A stretch of 64,000 nt of DNA from CAWGGS01 sp963822095. Lineage in GTDB: Bacteria; Desulfobacterota; Desulfobulbia; Desulfobulbales; Desulfocapsaceae. Of the stretch, positions 44,663-53,959 are shown one piece after another. How positions within the stretch are numbered: position 1 is the stretch's first letter; each line of letters opens with the position of its first letter. Made by a program: the position numbers and the translations under genes. The DNA lies in contig CAWGGS010000086.1 in assembly GCA_963822095.1 (NCBI GenBank), positions 172,982 through 236,981 of the forward strand, in the 5' to 3' direction. Under the pieces are notes generated by a model, which was not told the origin of the DNA, searched no databases, and was given only the letters and a program-made list of their open reading frames with translations.

Positions 44663-45166
44663 ATGTGGAAGAAAAGTGTTCAAATTCTTGCAATAGCAGG
44701 CCTGATTGTGACAGGCACCAGTTTCTTGGGTAATGCAGCGGAGAAAGACGTGCAGAAACAGCTTGATGGGCTTGTCAACGCTCTGCCAAAATTTGCTGTA
44801 CCGATGCGGGAAGTGGGAGATAGATTCCATAATATGTACTTTGCCGCCGAAGGGGGAAACTGGGGCCTGGCTTCCTACATGTCGAAATATTTAGGGAAGG
44901 CCATGAATCTTGCCAAGATCACCAAGCCGAATGAATTTCCTGAATGGCAAGCCTTTTACAAAGATAAATTCACCCCAATTAATAAGGCCATCGCCGCCGA
45001 GGATCTGACCGCCTTCAAGAAAGAATATACAAGCGTCATGAAATCATGTAATGAATGCCATACGACGTTTGGCTATAAATTTATCAAAGTGGTGCAACTT
45101 AAAGCTCCTGTCGATCCGGGTTTCGATTATAAAACACCCTCCAAGGCCTCGGATGTTCCTGATTAA
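44663..45166 (+). CDS. Periplasmic c-type cytochrome of c'/c556 type
   Basis: 167 residues with a signal peptide (hydrophobic 7-23, cleavage near GNAAEK) and a helical body carrying one heme motif CNECH near the C-terminus (about 131-135), the arrangement of cytochrome c' and c556 four-helix bundles. It could bind small gases or carry single electrons in the periplasm. AAGGAGGATAGATACC is a strong ribosome-binding site. It follows a kinase/regulator pair and a palindromic operator, implying signal-controlled expression. Confidence 0.83.
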   Translation: MWKKSVQILAIAGLIVTGTSFLGNAAEKDVQKQLDGLVNALPKFAVPMREVGDRFHNMYFAAEGGNWGLASYMSKYLGKAMNLAKITKPNEFPEWQAFYKDKFTPINKAIAAEDLTAFKKEYTSVMKSCNECHTTFGYKFIKVVQLKAPVDPGFDYKTPSKASDVPD

Positions 45167-45171
45167 TTGTT

Positions 45172-45223
45172 AAGCTGAAAACAGCTTCACCATATTTTTT
45201 TATTAAAACGTGGTGTTTTTTAT
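45172..45223 (+). terminator. Terminator hairpins after the cytochrome gene
   Basis: AAGCTG/CAGCTT with an AAAA loop directly after the stop, then CACCA...TGGTG followed by TTTTTTAT. The remaining gap to 45474 shows no gene. Confidence 0.5.
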
Positions 45224-45474
45224 ACGGGGAGACGCTGACATCTCCCTTCGTCTCAAGAGACTCCGGCACTTCCCGTATCTTTTTCTAACTTTACTGTATG
45301 TTGCCCGTCATTCAATCCGACTGCCCTGTCAACCCTCAATTGATGATCTTTCGGCCTCCTGACTTCGTTACTCCTTCGATGACATAGCGCTGCATGTTTT
45401 TTATTTCGTTTACTTCCAGTTTCACGATCGGAAAAACCGATTTGAACCTCTCTTAGAAAAAGGAAATTTCAGAT

Positions 45475-46239
45475 ATGATAACAATACGTTCATTGAAAAC
45501 GCTTACACTGTCGACCACGGTATGCCTGCTGCTGCTGGCAGCTCGCCCGGTCATGGCCGGGCCACCGTTTCTCACTGACGATCCGGTGCCGGTGGAATAT
45601 CATCATTCTGAGTTTTACATTGCAACAGACGTGACCAAAACAGCCGACGGCACTGAAGGATCACTGCCGCACCTCGAATACAATTACGGCTTCGCCCCCA
45701 ACTTCATGGTCCATGTTCTGGTCCCCTACGCCTTCACCGACCCCAAGGACGGGTCTTCCGAGAGCGGCTTGGGCGACATCGAGCTCGGTATCAAATATCG
45801 TATCCTCGACGAGTCCGGAAACCTGCCGATGATCGGGATTTTTCCAATTGTCGTCGCTCCTTCGGGTGACGACGAAAAAGGACTCGGCAATGGCTCCGCT
45901 CAATATTTCCTGCCCGTATGGCTGCAGAAAAACTGGGGATCCTGGCAGACGAACTTTGGCGGAGGATACACGATCAACAATGCTGATGGTGCGAAAAACA
46001 GTTGGTTCTTCGGGTGGCAACTGCAGAAGGATCTCTCAGAAAATCTGACGTTAGGTGGAGAACTCTACTACAGCACCGAAGAAGCGGAAGGGGAAGGAAG
46101 CAGTAGCGGTTTCAATCTGGGTGGCATCTATAATTTCAACGACCACAACCATCTGCTCTTTTCCATCGGCAGCGGTTTGTCAAACATCAGTGCAACCAAT
46201 GAATTATCGTCCTACCTCGGATATCAGTGGACATGGTAG
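45475..46239 (+). CDS. Outer-membrane beta-barrel protein of the MetA_deg/transporter type
   Basis: 254 residues with a signal peptide (hydrophobic 14-26, cleavage after VMAG) and GPPFLTDDP directly after, a signature of the family annotated as phenol-degradation MetA-like or transporter. Alternating strands through the body and a C-terminal aromatic residue (YQWTW) indicate an outer-membrane beta-barrel. The substrate is unknown. The ATG is only weakly supported (AAAGGAAATTTCAGAT). Confidence 0.75.
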   Translation: MITIRSLKTLTLSTTVCLLLLAARPVMAGPPFLTDDPVPVEYHHSEFYIATDVTKTADGTEGSLPHLEYNYGFAPNFMVHVLVPYAFTDPKDGSSESGLGDIELGIKYRILDESGNLPMIGIFPIVVAPSGDDEKGLGNGSAQYFLPVWLQKNWGSWQTNFGGGYTINNADGAKNSWFFGWQLQKDLSENLTLGGELYYSTEEAEGEGSSSGFNLGGIYNFNDHNHLLFSIGSGLSNISATNELSSYLGYQWTW

Positions 46240-46373
46240 CGGAGCAGAACCACTAACCGGCCGACCTCTCTTGACAATTAGGAACAAAGAAGTCGGCCAT
46301 GATTTATCTGTCGAAGAAATGAAAAGACCTGTAGGTGAGCCATTCCTTGTAACAAATTCGATTACGTTTTGAT

Positions 46374-46946
46374 TTACTTCAGCAGATACCCAAGCCACAT
46401 GTCTTTATTGTCCAATGCTGACTCGTTTCTTGCAAAACTGCGAACCGCAAAACCCAAGGAATTAAAAATCATTTTGAGTTCTTCATGCTGCCGGAGCATA
46501 AAAACTCGGCCATCCTTACCCCGAGAGTACCCGACGCCTTCTTTGAGCGTTAGATATATCAAACCATTGCTTTTTATGGCCCTGGCAACCCGAACAAGAC
46601 TTGAGACAAGCTCATGCGTCTGTAAATGAACAAAAGTGCCAATTAACAGGATTGCATCATAGTCAAACCCGGAAAAATCATACACCGCAAAATCTCCCTC
46701 CAGAACCCGACAGCCCGAGTACTCTCTCGCAAGGCGTGCAAGACCCCGAGATTTCTCAAAACCTGTCGGCCGAAACCCTCTTTTTTTCAACCATAATAAA
46801 TCACGTCCCGAGCCGCAGCCGATATCGAGAATTGTTGAACCAGTCGGCAGCTGACCTGCCAATACGGCAAGAAAGAGCGAGGGGTCGATACTGCAGGTTT
46901 GCATGAAGTAGTGTTGGCAGTTTGTGTCGTAAAAATCAGGTTTCAT
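46374..46946 (-). CDS. Class I SAM-dependent methyltransferase
   Basis: 190 residues. Motif I ILDIGCGSGRDLLWL, followed by the acidic loop FEKSRG and motif for the fourth strand AILLIGTFVHL, fit the methyltransferase-11/25 group. The opening YDTNCQHYFMQT is typical of small tellurite-resistance/TehB-like methylases. The substrate is not known. It is a single gene converging with the outer-membrane protein gene. Confidence 0.82.
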   Translation of the reverse strand: MKPDFYDTNCQHYFMQTCSIDPSLFLAVLAGQLPTGSTILDIGCGSGRDLLWLKKRGFRPTGFEKSRGLARLAREYSGCRVLEGDFAVYDFSGFDYDAILLIGTFVHLQTHELVSSLVRVARAIKSNGLIYLTLKEGVGYSRGKDGRVFMLRQHEELKMIFNSLGFAVRSFARNESALDNKDMWLGYLLK

Positions 46947-47172
46947 GACGATTTATCGATCAAATCAATCCCCTTCGAACAGCGAATACTGCTGTTTTGC
47001 GTTCATTTACCAGCATGGTTTTAGGACTGGCGCCTGTCCAGAAATGTGATATTTCGAAATCTACGCTATCTGTTATAAATCGAGGCACTCGATAAAATTA
47101 CCCCCAGGCATAGAGTTGATATTCCCAATATTAAATTTTGAGAGCAACAAAGAGTTAGGACAAAATGACCAT

Positions 47173-47736
47173 TTATGGACAGGTACGAGCTAGATATTTT
47201 GCCATTTGCTTATGAGTGCCCTTGACTTCAACATCATCAACCACCAGGTATATTTTCTTCAAATGCGAGAGTGCCCTGCTTTTCAATCCAGCAAAAAACA
47301 TTTCCAAGGCCTGCTCAACAGGGATTTTGCCATATGTGCTGCCGAGAAGATGTATACCTGCCGTTCTGATCTTTTTTGCTTTCAGCCTGTTAAAGATTAC
47401 CTCGTATACCTCTTCGATCCACGCGGGCTGACAGACAACATCGGCATCCAAATCAATAACCAACGCATACCAGTTTTTACCGTTCATTACCAGTGACCCG
47501 GGCCTATGATGCGGGGGAGCATAAATATCCGTCATTATCCGTATTGGATGCTCTTCCCGATAGGTAACCTCTTTATCGACAGTCAGAACCATCTTGGTGT
47601 CTTCTTCAAAGATCATTATTTCAGTCTTATCCGGAAGGGTTTCACGCGTTGATACAGCAAGTTGAATCCCGGTAAACAGATACCACCTGGGTCTGCCGCC
47701 CTTTATCAGTTTCAGGGATTTTGGAGTCATGACCAA
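47173..47736 (-). CDS. Hypothetical protein with macro-like C-terminal region
   Basis: 187 residues. I do not recognise the N-terminal half. The C-terminal half (AGIHLLGSTYGKIPVEQALEM, then LKKIYLVVDD) recalls the macro-domain pattern LGTGxGGLPPEEA followed by a hydrophobic strand, which binds ADP-ribose-like ligands, but the match is partial. No signal peptide or membrane helix. It is isolated from neighbours by more than 200 bp on both sides. Confidence 0.55.
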   Translation of the reverse strand: MVMTPKSLKLIKGGRPRWYLFTGIQLAVSTRETLPDKTEIMIFEEDTKMVLTVDKEVTYREEHPIRIMTDIYAPPHHRPGSLVMNGKNWYALVIDLDADVVCQPAWIEEVYEVIFNRLKAKKIRTAGIHLLGSTYGKIPVEQALEMFFAGLKSRALSHLKKIYLVVDDVEVKGTHKQMAKYLARTCP

Positions 47737-47964
47737 TCTAGATTTTAAGCTCTTCTATAGTCGGATGTCAAAACGTCACTCAGCATTTCAGCCGGCAGGT
47801 TATACCATCTGCAATGTACCGTGCAACCGAAAGATACAGGGAATTTAGTATAAATCATTTTTTGTACAGGATAAGAACATAAAATGTCGGTCATATTTTA
47901 CAAAACGACGCCAACCACCAAGCTAATCAACTGTTTTTTAAGTATATTTATAAATATTTCCATG

Positions 47965-47980
47965 TGGCACATTTCTTGGT
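47965..47980 (+). promoter_or_regulatory. Sigma-54 promoter candidate for the pspA operon
   Basis: TGGCACATTTCTTGGT matches TGGCAC-N5-TTGCW except for one base in the -12 element. It lies 65 bp before the pspA start with normal spacing. RpoN control of psp operons is established in enterobacteria; the activator here is unknown. Confidence 0.65.
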
Positions 47981-48044
47981 CCTCCTCTTGGAAACGATAC
48001 TCAGCCTTTAAGGCCTCAAACAACACCCCAAAAAGGAGGGTTCA

Positions 48045-48707
48045 ATGAAACTCTTTAAAAAACTGGCAATTAATGTTCATTCGCGAGTCGAGGCGGTAGC
48101 AGATCACCTCGAAAACAAGGAAGCTCTCTCCACGGCCTATATCCGTGAGTATGAGCGAATTGCCGCCAAGGCAAAAGTAAGGACCGCCCAGATTGAAAGT
48201 GAGGTGACTCGACTGGAAAAAGAAATGGTCCACCTCAAGGATCAATCCGACCTCTGGGCCGAGCGTGCAAGACAGGTATATGCCGGCGATGAAACCAAGG
48301 CCCTGGAATGCGTGGCTCGTATGAAACAGGTTCAGGCTGCATATCGCCTGGCACAAAGCGACCTGGCAGATGCCCAAAACCTCAAGCAGAAAATGGCCAA
48401 GGATGTGGAACATATCATGAAGAAGCTTGATGAGCTAAAACGCAGGCACAGAAATCTTGCAGGTCGCCAGGTGTGTGCCGATGCGGTCCAAGTTCTGCAA
48501 TCTGTTTCCGGAGGCATTCAGGACAACATCGATAATCTCTTGTCTCGCTGGGAAACCGACGTCGTCACCCAGGAACTTCATTCTCGTGCTTCACATTTTG
48601 AGAGTGACAACCTGGCTAAAGAATTTGATACGATCGAACAGCAGCAGGACCTGCGCCTGACGCTCGATGAGATCATTGCCGGACCGAACAAAAAAGAGGA
48701 GCGATAG
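48045..48707 (+). CDS. pspA: PspA/IM30-family protein
   Basis: 220 residues, nearly all coiled-coil helix, with the amphipathic start KLFKKLAINVHSRVEAVADHLENKEA and heptads through residue 150, as in PspA/Vipp1 (usual length 220-230). It is expected to form ESCRT-III-like rods on the inner membrane under envelope stress. AAAAGGAGGGTTCA precedes the ATG. The gene is followed within three bases by a multi-spanning membrane protein, and no pspB or pspC is present. Confidence 0.85.
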   Translation: MKLFKKLAINVHSRVEAVADHLENKEALSTAYIREYERIAAKAKVRTAQIESEVTRLEKEMVHLKDQSDLWAERARQVYAGDETKALECVARMKQVQAAYRLAQSDLADAQNLKQKMAKDVEHIMKKLDELKRRHRNLAGRQVCADAVQVLQSVSGGIQDNIDNLLSRWETDVVTQELHSRASHFESDNLAKEFDTIEQQQDLRLTLDEIIAGPNKKEER

Positions 48708-48709
48708 CC

Positions 48710-50071
48710 ATGACACTTCCCAATGACAAAAAATCGATCATCAAAGGAAAAGACCTCGTTTTGCATCTTGCTCTAGAATCCGAGAAGACCCACGTACCGG
48801 AGTTCACCCACCCCAGGAAACCAGAAATTACTCGTGTTTTGCGTTGGGGGGGTGGTCTCGTTCTGACTGCTGCGGCAGTCGCATTCATGTGCCAGGGGGT
48901 GTATTCATTTGCCCCGATAACCCGTCACTGGATCATGTTGGCCATTTGCGGCCTGCTTGGTCTGCTTGGGATCATCACCGGCACCATGCTTAACGAAGAG
49001 AAAGGGGCCCGTGCGTTTCTGGGTTTTGCCGCGGCGTCCTTTCCCGTGCTCTCCTCACAGTTGGGGGCCATGTTCTTTTCACTCTTTGGTCGACCTCCAC
49101 AGGGAATGCCGACTCCCCTGGTCTTTTCCCTGGCATCATCCTCGACGGTGATAACAATCACCGCTTTAACCTTGGTTATTTTAGTTCCGGTAAGCTTTTT
49201 GGCCTTTAGAATCCTCGCGCGTTCCCAAGCTTTCTTGTTGACTGGGTCATTTACCGCGGCCAATCTCTGTATTCTTCTACCGGTAAGGGAAGGAATAGGA
49301 CTCGGAGTGCTCATCGCTGCAATTTCCTTAGGCATATATTGCATAGACACCACATTTTTTCAGCGCGATTTTCGCTTGGAAAACTTCGAAGGCAAGGTGG
49401 CCAGGCTCCTCCTTGCAGCCCCTCTGGTTGTGATATTGGGACGGACTTTTTTCTATACTGTCAATCACACGTTTTTCAGTCTTCTTTTTGCCCTGCTGGG
49501 CACCTATCTGTCCTTCCACTGGGGCAGAGTGGCCAAATCAATCAGTATAAGAAAAGGATGCCGATTGACCGGTATGGCCTGCCTTGCAGCAGGCTGGCTG
49601 ACATTTCTTCTGCCGAGTCTGCATTGGACTTCTGAAGGCCACGGCTGGATGACGTTCCTTATACTGCTTCCCCTTGCAGCAATACCAGGAATCCAGTCCC
49701 TGGTAACCGATGATGAAGAAGCAGTCATTTATCGAACCACGGCTGGCGTTATTGCACTGCTGGCTGTTGGCCTTACCCACTGGTTAGAGGCAACCTCCAT
49801 GGTTTCATTGGTTGGTTCCGTTGTTGCAATCCTGACCATTGCCGCCGGGACATTAATGGGTGAAAAGCTTTTGTTCTTCAATGGGTTGTCGGCACTAATA
49901 ATCAGTCTTGGCAATTTCTGTCTCCAGGCGGTGACCCTGCACAGCAGTTATGCCTGGATAGCACTGGCGCTGGTCGGTATTAGTGTGATGTTCAGCGCTT
50001 CCCTGATCGAGAAAGGTCGAAAAATATCTTCCTTAAAAGGATATTACCTCTGGGGTAGATTTAAGACCTGA
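48710..50071 (+). CDS. Multi-spanning membrane protein paired with PspA
   Basis: 453 residues with a cytosolic N-terminal region of about 45 residues followed by roughly 12 membrane helices. No transporter signature is recognised. It starts two bases after the pspA stop behind GAGGAGCGATAGCC, so the two are one operon under the sigma-54 promoter candidate, ended by the hairpin at 50138. I infer a membrane partner or recruiter of the PspA homologue, in place of PspB/PspC. Confidence 0.7.
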   Translation: MTLPNDKKSIIKGKDLVLHLALESEKTHVPEFTHPRKPEITRVLRWGGGLVLTAAAVAFMCQGVYSFAPITRHWIMLAICGLLGLLGIITGTMLNEEKGARAFLGFAAASFPVLSSQLGAMFFSLFGRPPQGMPTPLVFSLASSSTVITITALTLVILVPVSFLAFRILARSQAFLLTGSFTAANLCILLPVREGIGLGVLIAAISLGIYCIDTTFFQRDFRLENFEGKVARLLLAAPLVVILGRTFFYTVNHTFFSLLFALLGTYLSFHWGRVAKSISIRKGCRLTGMACLAAGWLTFLLPSLHWTSEGHGWMTFLILLPLAAIPGIQSLVTDDEEAVIYRTTAGVIALLAVGLTHWLEATSMVSLVGSVVAILTIAAGTLMGEKLLFFNGLSALIISLGNFCLQAVTLHSSYAWIALALVGISVMFSASLIEKGRKISSLKGYYLWGRFKT

Positions 50072-50137
50072 TTCCTTCTGCTGTAATCCCCCTAGGTTTT
50101 CAAGCCGCAAATTTCACGGATTGAGATGACCTTCTAG

Positions 50138-50166
50138 CCGAGGAGACTTGTCTCCTCTTGGTTTTT
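50138..50166 (+). terminator. Terminator of the pspA operon
   Basis: CCGAGGAGA/TCTCCTCTTGG with a short loop, followed by TTTTTAT. A further stem CCCGTCTCAT/ATGGGACGGG lies just downstream at about 50191-50224. Confidence 0.65.
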
Positions 50167-50262
50167 ATGAAATTGTGGGTTAGACGACTTCCCGTCTCAT
50201 CAATCGTTTTCAAAATGGGACGGGAATCCTTATCATGGCAGTCTTTTGGGTACTTTTAAAAA

Positions 50263-50317
50263 TTCTGATTACCCCTGAAACTCAGTCTATCGGAGCGGAA
50301 GGGGGGTGAGCTGTTCA
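50263..50317. repeat. 3'-end palindromic element P, half copy C
   Basis: TTCTGATTACCCCTGAAACT, CAGTCTATCGGAGCGG and GTGAGCTGTTCA match the right half of copy B. The stop codon of the neighbouring minus-strand gene (50315-50317) lies inside the repeat. Confidence 0.65.
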
Positions 50318-51472
50318 TTTTTCGACCAGAATTTTGTGCAGATTTTTAACCTCGGCTTTATTGATTGACACGATGAGACCATACTGATTTCGGTAGGTGA
50401 TCTTCTTGTCCGTTATTGTAATATTATCCGTAAAAATTGTGCCTCCGGAAACCAACTCCAGCTCATAATAGTATTTTTTTTCTTTCTCCCTTTTGTTCGA
50501 TTCTATCTTTTTGAACTGCTCCTGCTCCTTTTTATGCAGAATTTGTTCCGAGGCCTTTTTGAGCTGGTCGTCAGTGATTGTAAAAGTCTTGGGTTTCTTT
50601 TCCAAGCCAGGTATTTCCTTTTGGGTATCTCGAGTACCGACCTGCTCCTGTTTTCCTGGAAAAAATCTTCTGAATTGAGTGGTCCAGACGGTGTATACGG
50701 GTACCCCTTTTTTATTGGAGTAGAAGAGAGATGCAGCCGCCAGTGTCATCACAAGAGCAACCAGGATCCAGAAAATTTTTCGCGGCCATCTTCTCGCTGT
50801 TCTTTGCGGTTCAAGGTCGATTAATTCCCGAGACCTCATATTACCATGCAATTCCTTGCTATCCAGAAGAGTTATCCTGTTTGCTCGTGCAAGGGTAATC
50901 GCCTCTTTCGTACATTCACCTGAAGTGACGACAATTCCACCGGTGGCCTCCATAGCAACTACTGCGCCGATCAGTTCCCGGACTTCAGACTCTTTCACCT
51001 CGTCCGCTATCCCGTTTTTACATCGCACCAGATATCTTTCGTGCCCCTTTTCAGCAACGAATTTGACGTCAGCATTTAAACCATTGGGAACTTCTGCAAT
51101 GATGAAATGCAAGCGACGAAAGTACTCGCCTACCACATACTCATAATCTCGCCGGGATACCCCCCGAAGGCAATCATGAGAAGTCCTCCGGGATATCTTT
51201 TCATAGAGTCCGGCCCTTTTAAAATTTCGCAACCAAGATACGAAAGCTCCGGACAACAAGAGCGCTGGTACAACAAACTGTGCCCAAAAGGCCAGGGAAC
51301 ATACGATCCCAGTTAGCCCCCGCCCGGTTCCAGTGCCGGCAGTAGACGATATTTCTGCAAACCAATTCAATAGCAGAAACGAAATAAAGGCCAGACCAAT
51401 TCCTGCCCACCACGGGAATTTTGACAGCATTTCGGCAAGATCGTCGAGGATACTACTGGATCTGCGAACCAT
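50315..51472 (-). CDS. Membrane-anchored Mrr-like endonuclease-domain protein
   Basis: About 385 residues: two membrane helices near 25-45 and 60-85, then an Mrr-type domain (about 110-220) with DYEYVVGEYFRRLHF, ADVKFVAEKG and YLVRCKNG, a third helix (about 240-260), and a charged coiled tail. In active Mrr enzymes the motif is D...(E/Q)-x-K, usually QCK; here it reads RCK, so nuclease activity is doubtful. ATG 51472 follows AAAGGAGTAGGTATC. A MITE lies 79 bp upstream and may have changed the promoter. Whether it restricts DNA is unknown. Confidence 0.72.
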   Translation of the reverse strand: MVRRSSSILDDLAEMLSKFPWWAGIGLAFISFLLLNWFAEISSTAGTGTGRGLTGIVCSLAFWAQFVVPALLLSGAFVSWLRNFKRAGLYEKISRRTSHDCLRGVSRRDYEYVVGEYFRRLHFIIAEVPNGLNADVKFVAEKGHERYLVRCKNGIADEVKESEVRELIGAVVAMEATGGIVVTSGECTKEAITLARANRITLLDSKELHGNMRSRELIDLEPQRTARRWPRKIFWILVALVMTLAAASLFYSNKKGVPVYTVWTTQFRRFFPGKQEQVGTRDTQKEIPGLEKKPKTFTITDDQLKKASEQILHKKEQEQFKKIESNKREKEKKYYYELELVSGGTIFTDNITITDKKITYRNQYGLIVSINKAEVKNLHKILVEK

Positions 51473-51550
51473 GATACCTACTCCTTTTTCAGATTTGCCG
51501 TCGAAAAGATCATCGGTAAAGCTGAAAGGAACAATTCGGAAGAACCCTAG

Positions 51551-51804
51551 CGTGGATATTTCATGAAAAATTTGCTTGAAATTGAATTTATTATGTGGAT
51601 ATAAATAGTTAACCTCATAAAATTCAAGCATGCACCGAGTGCGGTTTGTACCTGAACAAAAACAGTCAACCGTAAATTTTTCCACCCTTCGGGAGAGTCG
51701 ATCCGATCCGCTATCCCGCGTCGCTTGTGCGGTTCACATACTTCAGTAGAGTGAACCGCACGTCTCCAAAGCTTGCAACCGCCTCGACTCTTGAAATATC
51801 CAGG
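51551..51804. mobile_element. 254-bp MITE, copy 2
   Basis: Same length and ends as 24697-24950 (left CGTGGATATTTCA, right TGAAATATCCAGG). Flanks are CTAG and CTAA, suggesting a 4-bp target duplication. The outer GAGTCGAGGCGGTT arm of copy 1 is changed here to GAGTCGATCCGATC, while the inner GTGCGGTTCAC palindrome is kept. The rest of the gap to 52206 holds no clear gene. Confidence 0.85.
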
Positions 51805-52206
51805 CTAAATATTATCGCGCAATTAATTTCCATTTTTCCGCACTTTCCCAATCAAAATCCTACCTGCACGGCCTCACGACAATCCCAAGATTGTTGTATT
51901 TTCAAAAAATACTATTTTGGCGAAAAATTTTACCACAGGCATACTGAATATCGGGGTCTTCGCTTACCTCCGAATATAAAATTTTGAGCATAATGCTGAG
52001 TTTTGCTGAAAAGACCTTTTTGTAAAAAACTCAAGTGTCTGATCTGAGCTCTTTTAATCAAATCCCGTTGTGCTTCGTTATTTTTCGGGGATCTCTGTTG
52101 GCGAGAAATTCGGAAATGGTTATTACTTTTCATTATACTCTACATCGCATATTGCACAAATTGAGGTGAGATCATTACAGCAAATAATTTTCAAAATTGT
52201 TGAAAC

Positions 52207-52566
52207 ATGGAAAGAAGAAAACAATCACGCATCAAGACAAATAATCTTTCCATTGTTGTCTCGGATGGAATAGGGCCTTCCCAGGGATTGGTTTCAGATA
52301 TGTCATTATCAGGTATGCGGATAAATAATTTGCCCAAACGACTCCATTTAAAAACCGGTCATCTCTCAGTAATAATATCTCAAAATACGAAACTCTTCAG
52401 AATGAATGCCAAACCAAGATGGTATCTTGAAAAAGACGGCAAGATTTCAATAGGAGTAAACATAAAAAATTTTCCGTTGAGATGGAGAGAATTCATTCAA
52501 AAATATGAAAACCAGCCTGGTTGTTCTTCGAGTACCATTTCCCTCGGAAACGATCGTCTTCGGTGA
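52207..52566 (+). CDS. PilZ-domain protein
   Basis: 119 residues opening MERRKQSRIKT, the RRxxxR-type c-di-GMP-binding arginines, with the second motif in DMSLSGMRI (D-x-S-x-x-G). A single-domain c-di-GMP effector. There is no clear ribosome-binding site before this ATG. It is followed by a glycosyltransferase gene 42 bp downstream, so it might control an exopolysaccharide step. Confidence 0.8.
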   Translation: MERRKQSRIKTNNLSIVVSDGIGPSQGLVSDMSLSGMRINNLPKRLHLKTGHLSVIISQNTKLFRMNAKPRWYLEKDGKISIGVNIKNFPLRWREFIQKYENQPGCSSSTISLGNDRLR

Positions 52567-52608
52567 CCATAACCTGAGGCATCTCATTTTGCGCGTGGAG
52601 CAAAAGCG

Positions 52609-53802
52609 ATGATCCAGGGACAACTGTTATGTGCCGGCTATGTCATTCTTGGTTGCGTCATTTGGATCGCGGTTTTTGTTTATCTGATATGGACATTGCG
52701 ACACCTGCCATGCCTGCATCTCCTGGCTGCCCACCTGAAGCCGCCTGCTGTATGGCCATCGCTCAGCATTATCATTCCTGCTTGCAACGAAGCGGAACAC
52801 ATCGAGTCGGCGCTCACCAGTCTTCTGGTTCAGGAGTACCCGGCACTCGAAATTATTGTGCTGGATGATCGCTCCACGGATGACACCGGCCGGATAATTG
52901 ACAGGCTGGCGGCACAGGATTCACGTATTCAAGCCGTGCATATCGCTGAGTTGCCTAAAGGCTGGTTGGGCAAAGTGCATGCTCTGCATCTGGGTGTGCA
53001 GCAAGCCCACGGCAAATGGTTATTGTTTACCGATGCCGATATTTATTTCGAGCCGGGTGCACTCCGGCGGGCAATACTATATGCTCTTGATACCCAGGCG
53101 GATCACCTTGCCTTGCTGCCGCGCGTCATCGTAACCGGCTTCTGGCTGGGGATGGCGGTGCGAAGTTTTGGTTTGTTGTTTTTATATAGCACACGTGCAG
53201 CCCAGGTCCATCGCCCGGATAATAAGCATTATATCGGGATAGGCGCCTTCAATCTGGTTCGACGAGAGGTATTTGATTGCACACCTGGTTTTGAATGGTT
53301 GCGACTGGAGCCCGGTGACGATGCCGCACTGGGTATGATGATCAAACAGGCCGGTGGAAAAATTCGTCTGGCCATGGCTGAGGAAGATCTCAGCGTCAGC
53401 TGGTATCCAAGTGTGGGTGCGATGTTTAAAGGACTGGAGAAAAACCTCTTCGGACCAGGCGCCCACTATCAATGGTGGCGGGTCCTTTTGCAGTCTGTCG
53501 GGATCTGTGCTTTGGTCGCCGCACCACTGGTGGGACTTGGCGTTGGCCTTTACGCCGGTAGCGCGCTATTGTTGTCGGCTGCGGGAGCGACCATCGGCAC
53601 CCATCTGGTTTTTTCGATATCTCTTGCAGAAAAAAAACCCATGGACAGTATCCATTTGCTGTTCTTTCCTCTGGGGTTGTTGTTGGTTGATACCATGTTG
53701 ATCCATGCGGCGTATCGTTGTTTACGCAACAAGGGGATTTATTGGCGCGGGACACATTATTCCCTGACAGACCTCAGGGCCGGCCAGCGCATCAAGTTCT
53801 GA
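52609..53802 (+). CDS. Membrane glycosyltransferase, family 2
   Basis: 397 residues: an N-terminal membrane helix (about 10-28), a GT-A domain with SIIIPACNEAEHIESAL, DDRSTDDT, the metal-binding DAD in LFTDADIYFEPG, and acceptor motif GDDAALG, then three or four C-terminal helices. It resembles CrtQ/HpnB-like family 2 enzymes that glycosylate lipids; the acceptor is unknown. GTGGAGCAAAAGCG precedes the ATG. The gene appears richer in GC than its neighbours, which might indicate transfer. Confidence 0.82.
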   Translation: MIQGQLLCAGYVILGCVIWIAVFVYLIWTLRHLPCLHLLAAHLKPPAVWPSLSIIIPACNEAEHIESALTSLLVQEYPALEIIVLDDRSTDDTGRIIDRLAAQDSRIQAVHIAELPKGWLGKVHALHLGVQQAHGKWLLFTDADIYFEPGALRRAILYALDTQADHLALLPRVIVTGFWLGMAVRSFGLLFLYSTRAAQVHRPDNKHYIGIGAFNLVRREVFDCTPGFEWLRLEPGDDAALGMMIKQAGGKIRLAMAEEDLSVSWYPSVGAMFKGLEKNLFGPGAHYQWWRVLLQSVGICALVAAPLVGLGVGLYAGSALLLSAAGATIGTHLVFSISLAEKKPMDSIHLLFFPLGLLLVDTMLIHAAYRCLRNKGIYWRGTHYSLTDLRAGQRIKF

Positions 53803-53959
53803 TCAATTCGTTGTTCACGGATTGAGAAAACCTGTTAACCAGGAATACTTGGAAAAGTGTAAGAGTGACATCGGCCTGTTTTTCCAACTGAGCTTCTCCC
53901 AGAAAAACACTTTAAACTCTATAAGAACAAATGATTAAGGAGAATTGATCCACCCTCAA

